NCBI RefSeq assembly: GCF_029784135.1
Contig: NC_073745.1
Location: 238,627,164-238,691,163 of the forward strand
Length of the DNA stretch: 64,000 bases
Reading direction: 5' to 3'
Source of the DNA: Toxorhynchites rutilus septentrionalis
Lineage: Eukaryota; Arthropoda; Insecta; Diptera; Culicidae
Positions 11,191 through 25,076 of this stretch are shown here, one piece after another. The notes under the pieces are model-generated. The model did no database searches and was not told where the DNA came from. It saw nothing but the letters and a program-made list of their open reading frames with translations. Made by a program: the position numbers and the translations under genes. The first letter of the stretch is position 1. Every line of letters starts with the position of its first letter.

Positions 11191-12814
11191 TACGAAAATA
11201 TGAATTGTAAATTAACTGTATTGTAGTATTTAGACTTAAAAGACCCTGTAGCGTGCAGAACTCACAGCTACGGTTCCGCCACTGTTCCGGGGATTCTTTA
11301 AAGGCGAGTGGCTTAAGCGCCACCTCTAGGAGGACCACTCACGCGAGATTTGCCCGGCAAAGGACCAGTCTTGAAACTGGCCTCTGAAAATTGTTGAAGA
11401 ATCGCTCGAACAGTGACTCTTTCCAAAATGTTTCCTAAATGCGTTCCTATGACTTGCTCGGCTACTCGCTCAAAGGATCGGAGGAAATTCGCAGCTGAAC
11501 CTGGATAAAAAGGCACAACAAATTGCTCTTCACTCGAATCCTTCTGCTGTCCAAATATTACCTCTCGTTTCAGAAACAAGAATGGGACTCCAAACATATA
11601 CCCAAAAAATCAAACAGACTACAGTATCACGAACGATCATAAAACGTACGGTTTCTCCAAATAACAAAACTAAATATCATTTTAACATTTATTAACTAGC
11701 TAAATTACAATTTCATTTTCCCTAATATCCCTAATAATTCCGTGCCACGTGCGTCTCAATTTTCGTAAGCGTAAACTTTATTTCAGTGATCACTGTCTCA
11801 TCAGTTCCAAGTTTAAAAAGACCCACCCACATGCGCATGTTATAACGGGATGGGTACTCACGTTTTGACTTTATCGCTCTGCTTGCTCTGTCCGGAGTGC
11901 TGTAGTGACGTAGCACTCCCTTCCGACGGAAATAGGCTTGTCGGGAAACTTTGACTCCAACCGTGGGGTCAGAAGTGCGTCCGGCTGATTGAGTGCGATG
12001 CGCCGAGCTTCCAAGGAGTGTCTACCTGGGAAATAATCCCTAACAAACAGCCGTCGAACGGCTGTTCGACGCAATAAGAATTTGAACTTATGGCTTACAA
12101 ACTAAACTTTACCTGTTTGAGCTTTATTTCACAAGCACAGACACTTAACGGATATCTAAAGTCTTCGAAAACTTTCGTTAAATTCCCTATCAAGAACAAA
12201 CAACATTAAGCACATTTGAAAAAACCGTTTATACAGAATTTACTTGTAAAGTCACACCGCGACGCGATTTTGAAAAATCGCACTGCTGCCTCTTCCACTG
12301 ATTGGATCAAAGTGGACGAGCAAAAGCGTTCGAGTCCCTTGAAATAATTAGCCTTTTTACTTCAGGAGAACAATATTTGCCGAAGCAAATAATGTTCTTT
12401 TTGAACCGCGAATTTCCTCAAACCCCAAGTCACGCAGCCAAACAAGTCATAATTGTCCGCTCTTTTTTTGTCAAGGTTGAGCTAATTCTCGCGATTCTTC
12501 CACGAAACCTGGCTTCTTTATTTTTCTCGCGCATGAGTGACCACTTAGAGCGTAGCTTAAGCTACTCGCTCTTAGCATGTGTTGGTGTGGAGGAACATGA
12601 GCTTTACTCGCGCTCTTCGATGTGGTGTTGCGTACAACAACACAACGATTTCATGCAATATATGAAACCCATTGCGTGCAATTTCCACGAAGAAAAAGTC
12701 CGTTTCATTTATACTGAATCATTATGTTACAGTAGAAGTTTGGCAAGTTTGAATAGGAAAATTAAATCATGCACGGAACAACATTTAAATATTAACATTA
12801 TAATTCCACCAACG
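11191..12814. other. No recognised gene; LINE 3' region and unidentified repeat-like DNA
   Basis: The first 50-150 bases are the LINE 3' UTR with no clear end. A 94-codon minus-strand frame (11,597-11,313) and a 173-codon plus-strand frame (12,302-12,823) match nothing I know; both look like chance frames. A small perfect stem (AACAGCCG/CGGCTGTT) lies at 12,046-12,066. No LTR or TIR pair could be found by eye. Confidence 0.4.
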
Positions 12815-12845
<31 letters not shown>

Positions 12846-12915
12846 AAATAAAAAATAAATTAATAATGAATAAATAATAAATAAATAATAAATAAATAAA
12901 TAAATAAATAAATCT
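12815..12915. repeat. (TAAA)n microsatellite, interrupted
   Basis: About 100 bp of AATAAATAAATAAA with a few interruptions such as TTAATAATG. It may be an old retroelement tail on the plus strand. Confidence 0.9.
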
Positions 12916-13112
12916 ACCAAAAGTGGGTGAATAATATATAAATAAATTATCTAGAAAGTAAGTGTATGTACAATATTGAAAATAATTACATAACACTTAA
13001 CGGAATATTTACAAGAAATGTTAAACACTACAATACACAAATGTACACCTGTTACAACCCAAATAACATATAGTGGAACGGCTCTAATATCAATAAAGAA
13101 AAGTGCCACTAA

Positions 13113-13220
13113 GAAGATCAATCAATGGCGAGTTCTGCGATTTAACCCACGAACGTTTGCTCAGTAAGAAAATCAAATTGATATAAAAAAAAATATTGAG
13201 CGGAACGAAGGGTCAGCTAG
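13113..13220 (+). mobile_element. Helitron 3' terminal fragment
   Basis: About 108 bp that match the last part of the Helitron at 59.6-61.3 kb (GATCAATCAATG, AGTTCTGCGATT, GCGGAACGAAG) and end GGGTCAGCTAG followed by T, the CTAG|T terminus of this family. The rest of the element is missing to the left. Confidence 0.7.
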
Positions 13221-13555
13221 TTTATTATAATTAAAATCATATTTGTGCTATATTAGAAAATGCATACTGCTACTGAACACTACGACTGAGGTTCCGAATT
13301 GTTATCAACAATATTTTTAGATTCGAGTCAGAGATTCGACTTAAAGGTGGTCACATTTTGTAGCACATACGAAAACAATGCCATATATTCATTATTTTCT
13401 TACTTTGTAACTGTCAGTGATCCACGCTCTACTAACAAAAAGCTCAATGTTGTTCCATAGGAACCGACGCGGGACTGAACGTGTATGTAATGTGGATGCT
13501 TGCATAATATCCTCGAAATACTTTTACATTCCAGAGCAAATGCAACATAATTGAA

Positions 13556-13625
13556 TAAATCTACCAAATTGGATAAGAATCATGACTTTACTTGGCTATG
13601 ATTTTTATTCAATTTGGTAGATTTA
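13556..13625. repeat. Hairpin-forming inverted repeat
   Basis: TAAATCTACCAAATTGGATA at the left pairs with its near-perfect complement ending at 13,625, giving a stem of about 28 bp with two mismatches and a loop of about 13-15 bases. No gene context; probably a small foldback repeat. Confidence 0.75.
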
Positions 13626-13639
13626 CGTATGATGATGTA

Positions 13640-14234
13640 TGAGAACGTATGATATCCACAACAGAAATCTTCAACAATACGTATTTGTGTGTCTCAATAA
13701 TCAATGTCTCTTTTCGACGAATCGACAATATGTTCCGTTTATTCATTCCACATCGAATCTAAAAATCGTACGACAAGATACAGCAAGAATTACTTCAAGA
13801 CTTACCATCCGACATCACGAACAGCTGTTTACCATCGGCAAATAGAATAAACCAAGAGCGGGCGGAAATTGAAGCAGCGGGAAAATCTTTTACGTTATCT
13901 TCGTGCTTGTTGCTGGTTTCTCTCCACAACCCTAGAGGGTTTGAGGTTACGAATTCAACCATACCCTCTCGATAAAATCTCTCCGCACTGTGTTGGTTCC
14001 CTCGCCACCGGATGCTTTCAACGTGAAAATTCAACCTTTTTTTTTGCTGTACCAGTGTTTCTTGTTCTGTCAGATCGATACCGGCATTTGTGGAAGTTTA
14101 TGTTGAAGGACGATAGATAGATGGACTCCCTGGGGCAATTTTAATCCAATTAGTAAACAAAACATGCATTGATTGAATCGGTTGAGCCTCTTGAACAAGG
14201 TTTCGCGATCATTTAATTGATAGCCAGAGTTTAT
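13640..14234. other. Intergenic region 3' of the protease gene
   Basis: No coding region is supported. Contains short overlapping frames on both strands (13,639-14,120) without recognisable motifs. It lies directly downstream of the protease stop codon, so the 3' UTR should begin here at 14,234 and run leftward. Confidence 0.4.
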
Positions 14235-15259
14235 TTACATTAATGAAATCAGGAAATTTAGTGATACCAAGGGAATGAACCAAACTGACAACATTTTCAA
14301 ATTTCCAGAATCGATAAGAGCCTCCGCACGGATCCAATCATAGTGTTCGGTAACGTTAGTGTACAAACCGGGATGATCCTTCTCAGCACACCCCTTCCCA
14401 TAGCTAACAATTCCATACTGAACCCCGTCGCAAACCAACGGTCCTCCAGAATCCCCGGTGCAGGCGTCGATCCCTCCTTGGAAGTACCCAGCGCAAATTA
14501 TTCCCGCACCTATTGAAATCGTCGACCGATTGCGGCATTGGTCAATATTCAATATTGGAACGGTTGCTTTCATCAAACAAGGCGGTTTCCTTGCTATTGG
14601 GAAGTATTCTCTGCCCCAACCCGTGATTAAACATTTCGTTTTCTCCACAATCGGACCCATTGCCAACGGCACTATTCGCACGTAATCCGTCTCGATAGCC
14701 GCTTTGTTCATAATTATTATCGCGACGTCGTTTTGCACTAGAGGCACCGTCTGGAACTCCGGATGCATTGCAACCCTTGTAGCCATCCGCAACTGGGCCT
14801 GTGGAGATCGCCGGACACGAAAGGTATTCCCTAGGATGATAGCGTATTTTTCTGCCGAAATTGGTATGAACTTGGTTCCGAAACAGTGCGACGCTGTTAG
14901 CACCACTTTGGGAAGTATGAGGGATCCTCCACAGGTAATACTCATACGCCAAACAGAAGTTGACGGGTTCCTCAAACGACGGATTGACACCTGGTAGGGA
15001 GCTTCCGTGATGTTTGCTGGTGTCCCGCCAACTATTCGTGCCGCGCCTCCGCAAACTGCATCGAGCGCAGAGAGTTCGCGGAGTTCTTCTGACGAATTCA
15101 ACAGCACTTTTGAGTGTTCTTTTTTTTTATTAAATATTCGTTCTTATACTTACTTATTTCCTCCTTTGTAAAAGTAATTTTTTCAAGACTGACATTTTTG
15201 CTATTGATAAATGAAAAATAACTTATCAGAATAATTAGAGAAATAGCGACGAGATGCAT
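14235..15259 (-). CDS. Trypsin-like serine protease (S1A), signal peptide and hydrophobic C-terminal tail
   Basis: Secreted zymogen of chymotrypsin-fold family S1. The best start is ATG at 15,259, giving a signal peptide MHLVAISLIILISYFSF; the catalytic frame is open from 15,107 to 14,235. Numbering from 15,107: activation site R24|IVGG, His74 in TASHC, Asp127 in QNDVAI, Ser220 in GDSGGP, and Asp214, Gly237, Gly247 forming a trypsin-type pocket for Lys/Arg. Eight Cys fit the four usual disulphides; Cys19 (propeptide) and Cys177 are extra. After the domain, a polar stretch (DSGNLK) is followed by about 18 hydrophobic residues to the stop, like a GPI-anchor signal. Signal and catalytic parts are in different frames, parted at a run of nine T (15,120-15,128): either a one-base error in the assembly or a real frameshift. 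No intron is visible. Substrate and role are unknown. Confidence 0.85.
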
Positions 15260-16928
<1,669 letters not shown>

Positions 16929-19900
16929 AGTTGAAAATGTTGAATGGTTTTCATTCGAAAACAATGTATTAAAAATAACAAGAAGGATTTTTTTTCCTTC
17001 ATGCTAAGAATACGGTACTAGAATTGATAAAAAGACAGGACTTTCAAAAAGGGTCGAATAAACGCTATTGTTAAAAACGTTACGTTTGGTCAGCCTACCG
17101 TGAAGGCATATTGGGCTCGTTCTATCCAACCTTAGTTTATATTTCGCTACCATGTTGAACGGACGACAAAATTTTTCGTCTCGAAAAGCATTCGCAGAAT
17201 ATGCGCGAAGTAAGCATAAAGCAGAACAAAATAGAAGAGAATATTAACCCTTTGCGGTCGGAATTAATTTCCCTTGAAAGAGATCCTATATAGAAAAACC
17301 ATATATTTACAGTAGTGGAAATGTTCAATAGACATTAAAATTTGCTTAGAAAAAAAGTAAATGATTACATTGTTGAATAAAGTGTTTATTATGATTCCTT
17401 GCTACGGTGGCTGAGAGCAGGCAAACGACCACAGAGGATTAAATAGGACGTACAACGTCGGTTTTTCATACCGCTCGCATAGTAAACAGATTGCATCATA
17501 TGTACGAATTGTTCACTTTATGTGTTATCAAATAGATAACGGTGGCGAGAGAACAATTGAGGGGCTCAAAATGGAAGGGGTGTAAGTGGCATCATCAATT
17601 TCTCCCCTCAAATTGAATCGGACGAGAGGAATGAAAAAATTATCTGTATGATTTCACGCTTAACATTTCGTTAGGAGCTATCTGGTTTGATCGATTCTCT
17701 TTATTGACTTTCTCTCCAGATAACAGCTGCCTCGACGACGGATTTAGCGGTATTTTTGACATAAACGTTTGATTAACAAGGTTCTCTTCTAGAACCCAGA
17801 TCGTCGAACACGTCAGAGAAACCTTTTATCGCTGAGTTATCAACGGCAGAGGATGTTGATTGAAAAAAATGATGAAAACAGTTAAAGTTAGTGAAAATAT
17901 GAAAACGAAAGTTACGATGAAGTGTTCCTCTAATTTATTCCAAACTTTGATCGATCGGCTAGAAAAAACGGCTGAACGTATCAATATGAAACGTTCACGA
18001 GAGTTTAGGGGATACACTTGGCTCAGACTTTGCTTGTTAACTTCAGAACTTACTGCAATATTTGCAAAATTACAGATGATTTTATAAAACACTATGAAAA
18101 ACGTGTTTTAGTAAGTTTTTAGAAATCGAAGCAAAAAAGTAAAATTTTTTTTTTCGTCAAAGATTCAAATCAGCTGTGTATATAAATTGTTGGAATTTTC
18201 AAAACTACGTTTCGGTTTGCGGAGCGAAAAGGAAATTGTTCATTCAAACAGAAATATCCCTGTATGGGAAAGTCCTACAGCAGCTTTACTCTACAACAAA
18301 TGGAACCTTCATTCTACGGACTATGTGGATAGAGAAAATATTGCGATTTAAGCTTCGTCCGTTTTCAGTTTATTGAGTATAAATAAGCTATTCAACAGCA
18401 TTCAGGACACATCAGTCATCCTGCTAGTGACTGAACGGCAACTAGGTTTTCCAAATGGCCTTCCTCAAGGCCGAAAGTTTATTGCGCTTTTCAAATAGGG
18501 CTTTTGAAAGCTAAAGGCGAATTAATTGTAAAATTTTGAAGACTCTCTAATTAAAACCATGATCATCATTATTCAAGTTACAGTCTCGCTAGTAGACAAT
18601 ATGCTTTCTCAATGCTGATGTTAGACACAAATGTTTTTCTCGATACGAAGGAAGAATGAAAAATAGATATCGCACATTGTGCTGAAATATCGTTCGGTGG
18701 ATCGGTTATGTACTGTATCATTTCCGCGTCTGAACTGCGATGTAAGTTGAAAATTTCGGAAATGAGTGCGTAACGTTTGAAATGCAAGGATTTCAGCGTT
18801 AATACCTCCTTGCCGACTGAACGAAGTGGTGTTCTTTTTTCCATAGCTCAAAAACTGCTTTGGAAGAAAACTATTGAAATCACAAAATTCTACAAAAATT
18901 AGGAAAATATAAAAACAATCAACAAATATGCTTTAAAGTCCATCGAAGCTTAGATTGATCAGCGGTGGATATTATCATCAAATGGCCGTGAAAGCACTGT
19001 AAATATTGTGCTTGCCATTTTCTATTTTGCAACCGTGTTGAACGGACGAGCAAAATGTTTCGCCCCAGAATCAATGTTGCGACATCTCCATATAAACTGG
19101 AAGTTGAAATCTTTTTTATCTTTTCTTCATTTTCAAAAAAAAAATGCACCGAATATATACCATTTCGAATGGTTTTGTTAGTCAGAAAAATCTGTTTCAT
19201 AAGCATGAAAGTGAAAAAAAATTCTCGAGCCTCAAATTGTACATTTGTCAAACATATTCTTGATAAACTTGGACTGCATACTATCATTGAAAGTTTTCCG
19301 AGCTGCCCCACACTGTTGAATACAATGTTTAGATCTTAAGATTGCGTTATTGTTTTAGCGAGAACATGAATGAATCATGAATCACCCATCCTCAATTGTA
19401 TCTACAAAATCGCACATGCCTATCGGTTTTCTCTAGGGCCACAAAACATTCGTCTAAATAGGGATTTTATAATTTTCGAAGCATTCTGAAATAATATTCG
19501 ACGGAATCAAAAGCGAGATAATTTTCATTTTTTTCTAGAAGAGTAATATGTAATGATGATGATGTTTTGATTTATAGAGGCTTCCTCAGGCTTTCAGACT
19601 TTCTCAGTTCAATCGCTTGTAGACTTAAAAAAGGCCAATTTAGAACACATATCTAAACCCTCGGCCTTGAAAAAGGCCAGTGACTTTTTCCGACCAATCA
19701 ATTAATTTTCGTGAATTCGGGCATTATATCCGGGATGAAAGTGGTGTTAAAGTTATTACTCTCTCGGGTTCAGATGGATATCCCTTCAACCTCAATCCCT
19801 GGTCTGAGCCTCGGAGATTGTTGAGGTTGGGCACTCAAGGCCTCTTTTTTGTGGCTAGCACGAGCTCGAGGCCGTAGGCTCTCAGGGTCGGCTTTCCTCG

Positions 19901-20233
19901 TGTTTGAGGAGACTTAGCGTGTCAAAGGCTCGCTATCACTTTCGGGGGTATTCTAGTGTAGAGACTCGAATTTCGGACGTTTTTTCGTGCTCCGCAAAAA
20001 TAAAACAAAGAATATCTTTACTATCTATTATATCATTATTTGTTCATCTATCTTTCAAAATAAAACAAAAATTGAACGGAGAAAAAACATTCATAACTAG
20101 AATAGTTAACTCATTACTGCCCATGTGTACAAGAACTTGATCCAAATGGCATGAAACTTTCTAGTCTATCTAGGTTTGTCCCGAAACAGGAGGGTATTTT
20201 GGTTTGTAGTTCTTTGGATGTTGAGATATCTGA

Positions 20234-20251
20234 CGTATGAAATTTCATACG
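20234..20251. repeat. 18-bp perfect palindrome, CGTATGAAATTTCATACG
   Basis: Self-complementary sequence, mirrored at 27,614-27,631 in the right arm. A longer form lies about 1 kb away at 21,267-21,288. Confidence 0.85.
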
Positions 20252-20779
20252 CTGAGCCGATACAGTATCAAAAATGGAAATCATTTGAATATCGAACAAA
20301 ACGGTTTTACTTCATAAAATTCACTTTCGTGTACTGCCGTTCCACGCATAATTGTCCCACGGTTCAATTCCTAGAAATTTGTACATTTCCGGTACGGTCA
20401 CACGGAATCTTGTATCTCTTTTTACCCTTAGAAAAATCCTCGGTCGAAAACTAATTTTTTGTACATATTGTCAACAAACCCGCATCCCTACCAGAGATTA
20501 GTATATTTTACTCAATAACATTAGTAAGCTTGGATATTGTCATATCTGAAAACTGGTGAGAAAAGCGCGTATTAACCATTTTCATTGTTCCCATAAGGCA
20601 ATACGGAGGTATAATAAGGATATAATTCTGATACGTGCATTTTCGGCGAGAAAATGTAGCCGATATTGGGCTTCCGAATCATGGTTCTGCTTGACATATG
20701 TGTTTATTAGTACGGTCGAAAATGACTATAGATTGGTAGTATTTACCAAAAAATTCGTTATATTTACTAATTATTTCTC

Positions 20780-21235
20780 TCAGTGTAGTAGTGCGTACTT
20801 ATTTGTCTCTGTGGTGATTAGTCCGACGAAATCTGCGTCAAATAGGTAATGGAACATTTGAACGGCAAACCATTTATGTTTCGCGCAGAGATCACTAAGA
20901 TCAGGTGAATGTCTTTCAAGAACAACGGCTGCATCTGCATCCGAATTTATGGTCATTTTTCCACAGTGTCTGGCTCTCCGCTTCTTGCTGCTGCCCGAGA
21001 AGCATTCTTGTGATTGGCCTCGTTCAATGTTGCACTCGACATTCACTTGTTTGCCAAAACCGGAAGAGCCGTTCTCCGAGTCATTTTCTCCAGCATCCAC
21101 ATCGCTGTCTCCACCGCTTGGGGGCACGATGACAAAGTCAATATCATTTGTTGACACTAGATTTTCGAAAGCGTTTTCGTCCAAATCAATCAGATAATTG
21201 TACAGCTCCTCCAGATTATCGGGAAGATGATATAT
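20780..21235 (-). pseudogene. piggyBac-like transposase, N-terminal fragment (left-arm copy)
   Basis: Mirror copy of 26,630-27,085; see that entry for the motifs. The same frame, length and translation are present. Only the N-terminal acidic region and the start of the transposase domain exist, so it cannot be active. Confidence 0.6.
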
Positions 21236-21266
21236 CCTATTGAGAAAAAATATACCTTAGTTGCAC

Positions 21267-21288
21267 AGCGTATGAAATTTCATACGCT
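21267..21288. repeat. 22-bp perfect palindrome containing GCGTATGAAATTTCATACGC
   Basis: Self-complementary, mirrored at 26,577-26,598. It lies directly upstream of the piggyBac-like frame. Confidence 0.85.
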
Positions 21289-22663
21289 CAAAAGTAAACA
21301 TAGTTTTTTTGCGGTTTCATAATTTTCTTCGGATTTTTTGCTAGATATCATTTTTTACACTCATCTAGTAGTGTTGTGTCACAGATTTGAGCAATTTAAA
21401 ATCCTTTAAGAGGTGAAACTTTGATAACTTTATGTTTACTTTTGCGACTCCATTAAACCTGAACTTTGCATGCTTCAATACACAACAAAACAAAAAAAAA
21501 TAACACTGGGACAAAAAACACTCTTAAATTGTCAAGTGGTATCATTTAAAATGCGCTTAACACTTTAGTTTCATCAAAAACAGTTTTTCAAAAACGGCTA
21601 TTTTTGCTTATTAAATTAATTGGGTTAAATGGGTTAAGAGCTGATGAAGTGAGAGGGTTCATAAAAAAGTTGTGTCATGGCGTACACGATTCCAGCCCTT
21701 CTGGTTATCTAAAACAAAAAAAGGCACAGGAGGGTTGTGTCCTAGACACGACCGCATAGTTGACGTAGGATTCCGTTAGAATATCTGTTGATTTTGGATA
21801 TGTTTAAAGAATTACATCGTTAAACTCTTTGACAATGATTTTGTGGCACTGAAAAGGGCCGTTCGTTTGGTTGTTGGGTATTGTTTGTTCATTCCACCGG
21901 TCTTCACCGAGTGATGACGACAGTGATGATGACAGAAAGGTGGTAAAAATTCGTTGGATGGTGCGTATCAGATAGAAGATGCCGACGGGGAATGAGATAT
22001 GATTAAAACCGCCCTCTGTGACCCTAGACGAGATGCCTCCTGTGTTATGTATGAATAAAATATAGAAAAAAAAAAACTCACAAATGTAATATAATATAAC
22101 TATCAATACCGAATACAATTATCAATTTTTCTAATCAGTAAAAACACGTTACTTTTTATATAGAGAAAACTTATTTTAAATAGAAAAGGTTTTTTTTTAT
22201 AATTTTCATTTTCGGAGTGTTAATTCAACCTTTTATTCGCCCTTATACGAATTCTGATTGGACTAACAACACCTAATACTATACATAGAGCATATGAGAA
22301 ATCACTTTTCCGAATATTTCTTCACTTTTCCAATTTTTCTCGCCTATGAAATTTCCTTGGTTGAAAATGAACACAACAAAACAGACAGCTTAAACCGAAC
22401 GACCAGTTCTCGAACGGGAACACACCTTGGGTTTTATTTATGAAAATTGAAATAAATCGTTTCGTGTTTTAAGTCATTTTTATGACAACTGCTACCATAT
22501 ACAATTTTACACTTACACTTGTGATAATATTTTCACAATACACGATCGGTCATTGATATGGAATTTCACGAAGCAACCAACATTAAAGTTCCAAATTGGA
22601 ATTTTATTTGTTAGAATTAATCGTAGCACTCACCTTACTCACACTATAAGAATGCCCCCGACT

Positions 22664-22788
22664 AGTATGTACTTGCAATGCCGATTTCCCCCGGGCACCT
22701 TGGTTTTTATGTCACCGTTAGGGAACGGTGCAACAAAAGCTCCCCCTACTTTCATGTATTTGCAATGCCGATTTCCCCCAGGCAGCTT
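22664..22788. repeat. Two-unit tandem repeat (about 85-95 bp unit) at the gap edge
   Basis: TTGCAATGCCGATTTCCCCC occurs at about 22,674 and again about 86 bases on, each followed by a G-rich/GG(C)A CTT segment. The same array occurs in mirror image at 25,077-25,201, where a third related piece (GATTTTGATGTCTCAGTTAG in complement) continues beyond the arm. Confidence 0.75.
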
Positions 22789-23288
22789 NNNNNNNNNNNN
22801 NNNNNNNNNNNNNNNNNNNNNNNNNNNNNNNNNNNNNNNNNNNNNNNNNNNNNNNNNNNNNNNNNNNNNNNNNNNNNNNNNNNNNNNNNNNNNNNNNNNN
22901 NNNNNNNNNNNNNNNNNNNNNNNNNNNNNNNNNNNNNNNNNNNNNNNNNNNNNNNNNNNNNNNNNNNNNNNNNNNNNNNNNNNNNNNNNNNNNNNNNNNN
23001 NNNNNNNNNNNNNNNNNNNNNNNNNNNNNNNNNNNNNNNNNNNNNNNNNNNNNNNNNNNNNNNNNNNNNNNNNNNNNNNNNNNNNNNNNNNNNNNNNNNN
23101 NNNNNNNNNNNNNNNNNNNNNNNNNNNNNNNNNNNNNNNNNNNNNNNNNNNNNNNNNNNNNNNNNNNNNNNNNNNNNNNNNNNNNNNNNNNNNNNNNNNN
23201 NNNNNNNNNNNNNNNNNNNNNNNNNNNNNNNNNNNNNNNNNNNNNNNNNNNNNNNNNNNNNNNNNNNNNNNNNNNNNNNNNNNNNNNN
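22789..23288. other. Assembly gap, 500 N
   Basis: Exactly 500 unknown bases, a round size used by scaffolding programs as a placeholder. True size and content are unknown. It marks a contig join inside the inverted duplication. Confidence 1.
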
Positions 23289-23525
23289 TACTTGGCAGGA
23301 GTCATAGAAAAAACCTGACATTTCCTGGTCGACCTCAGTGCAGAGAAAATATGCACTAAAACCATGAAGAAAGCTTGTATTATTTTATCATTCAGTTTAA
23401 TTGTGATAAAATAATAGAAATCGTTCATCAAACAGATTGAATGTATCAGGTATGATTTTTTAAATAAAAACCAGCGAACATTTTCTTCGTCAGTTTATTC
23501 GGACCGAATAAGATCAGCATCCTAG

Positions 23526-23936
23526 TGGTAAGCGTTGCGCTTGCCAAAATGAGGGCTTCGGGTTCGATTCCCGTTCGGGTCAGAAATTCTGTCGTCATAG
23601 ATCGTTTTTCTGGCTTGCACTGGTAAAGGGGAACTGTCTAGGGTGTGGTGGGATGAGCATTGGGCATTGCCAGTCCCCAAGAAAAGCCACAAAAACTCAG
23701 AAACAGCTCCTCTAAGTGAATTGACGCCTCTATAAGCGCCTTTGACCAGTCCTGGTGATACTCGGGATGTAAAGCAGCAGTATCACGATGATCCTCCTGC
23801 GAGATAGTGGGGTTGGTCGCAGGCCTTGCAAGCCGCACCACTGAAACACCAAGCAACGAACGATACACAAGAAGATTTTAGAAAAATTGTGAATTAGGCC
23901 ATGTTGTAAAGACGTTAGCCAAAATAAATAAATAAA
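23526..23936 (+). mobile_element. tRNA-derived SINE, family B, with 16-bp TSD
   Basis: tRNA-like head (TGGTAAGCGTTGCGCTTGCC) with B box GGTTCGATTCCCG, then a body of about 330 bp and a tail AAATAAATAAATAAAA. The direct repeat AAGATCAGCATCCTAG lies at 23,510-23,525 and 23,937-23,952, perfect over 16 bases, so the insertion is recent. It is about 411 bp, longer than family A and with an unrelated body. It lies in the unique spacer between the palindrome arms. Confidence 0.92.
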
Positions 23937-23952
23937 AAGATCAGCATCCTAG

Positions 23953-25076
23953 CATAGCCAGTAGCCTGAAATCTATTTTGTTAATAGGATCCGTTAACTT
24001 TCCCGCTAAGAAAGCCGTTGAAAGTTTGCTCAGTTCATGGCACATCATCCAATTAAGCCCAGTGAACTTAAGTCTCTGTAACCGTGAAGCCACAACAGAA
24101 TAAACCAGCCCTTCGAGTGGATCAGAACCAGCATAGCCACGAGATCCCGTTTTATTTCGCTAGAGAACGCATCAGAACCAGCAGTAGCCGGCCGGCCATT
24201 ACACTACACTTACACATAGCAGCCATTGTAACGTAGGTAAAAAAAATAGAAAAATTCTGTAATTACCTGTTTTGCATTAAGGGAGTATTCTAGTCTAGAA
24301 ATTAAAAAAAAAAATCAAAAAAAAAACCTTCATATTTCTGTAGTTTAAGCATTCAAGGATTTTCCATAGAAAGGACTTATCGAAAATCCTATTATTTACC
24401 GAGTTAGAGCCATTTTAGTGATGCTGTATTTAACCTGATACGGCTATAACAATGAACTTCAAACGCGTTTTTCTCGAAACTAGTTTTTTCGAATTGGCGT
24501 ACACGATATCTCAAGTTCTACTATTCGATTCATGTCAAATTTATATGGGTACAATCTGCAGGCATCTCTCTATCGCATGAACCTCTTAAAAAAAAATAAA
24601 ATTAATTTTACTATTTTTAAAAAAATCGGGAAACGTAAGAAAAAACGTTTTAAACCGCATTTTGTTCTTCAAACGGCCACCATTTTGTCAAAAAATATGT
24701 TTTTGACTTGTCCGAGGTTCATGCGATAGCAACATTTCTACTGATTCAGAATCTGTTCGATTTTTTGACGAAGGATTACGTCTTTCGGAAACATATTGGG
24801 GTACAAATTGAAAATCGAAAATCGAGCACATCGTGAAAATGGTCCAATTTCAAACGCTTATTGCTCAGTCATTTCCTGATGGATTGATGAAATTGTTGCG
24901 TCAATCGATTTCGGCACTCCATAACAATTTTTTATATAAGATAAAATAATATATATCATGAAACTAACTTTCGAACAATTCAAAAATCTCAACCCCTATC
25001 TTAACGGAAATAACCACTTCTGATTGGTCGAAATTGAAAACACATGCGGCGGGTCCCTAACTGAGACATCAAAATC
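23953..25076. other. Unique spacer next to the right palindrome arm; no gene
   Basis: AT-rich, no coding region supported. Holds a 14-bp perfect inverted repeat (ATCGCATGAACCTC at 24,572-24,585 and its complement at 24,714-24,727, loop 128 bases). Confidence 0.5.

Larger units (their letters stand above)
16934..22788. repeat. Left arm of a 5.86-kb inverted duplication
   Basis: Every position x in this arm pairs with position 47,865-x in 25,077-30,931. I checked the two ends base by base and every open reading frame of 60 codons or more: each has an exact mirror partner with the same translation, and no indel offsets the two arms. The outer edge is next to the (TA)n tract; the inner edge is the last base before the assembly gap. 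Content: AT-rich repeat DNA with a piggyBac-like transposase fragment and a two-unit tandem repeat near the gap; no host gene recognised. Confidence 0.95.

Noticed and set aside
12302..12823. 173-codon protein
   Set aside because: No motif, ends in the TAAA microsatellite, and composition fits chance reading of repeat DNA.
14542..15054. 170-codon minus-strand frame
   Set aside because: Shadow of the protease; the protease frame holds the full catalytic triad.
17150..19080. LTR pair suggested by GTTGAACGGACGA at about 17,153 and 19,035
   Set aside because: Similarity lasts only about 30-40 bases; no TG...CA ends, primer-binding site or TSD.
22553..23431. Frames of about 190-270 codons across the gap
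   Set aside because: Almost all of their length is unknown bases in the 500-N gap.
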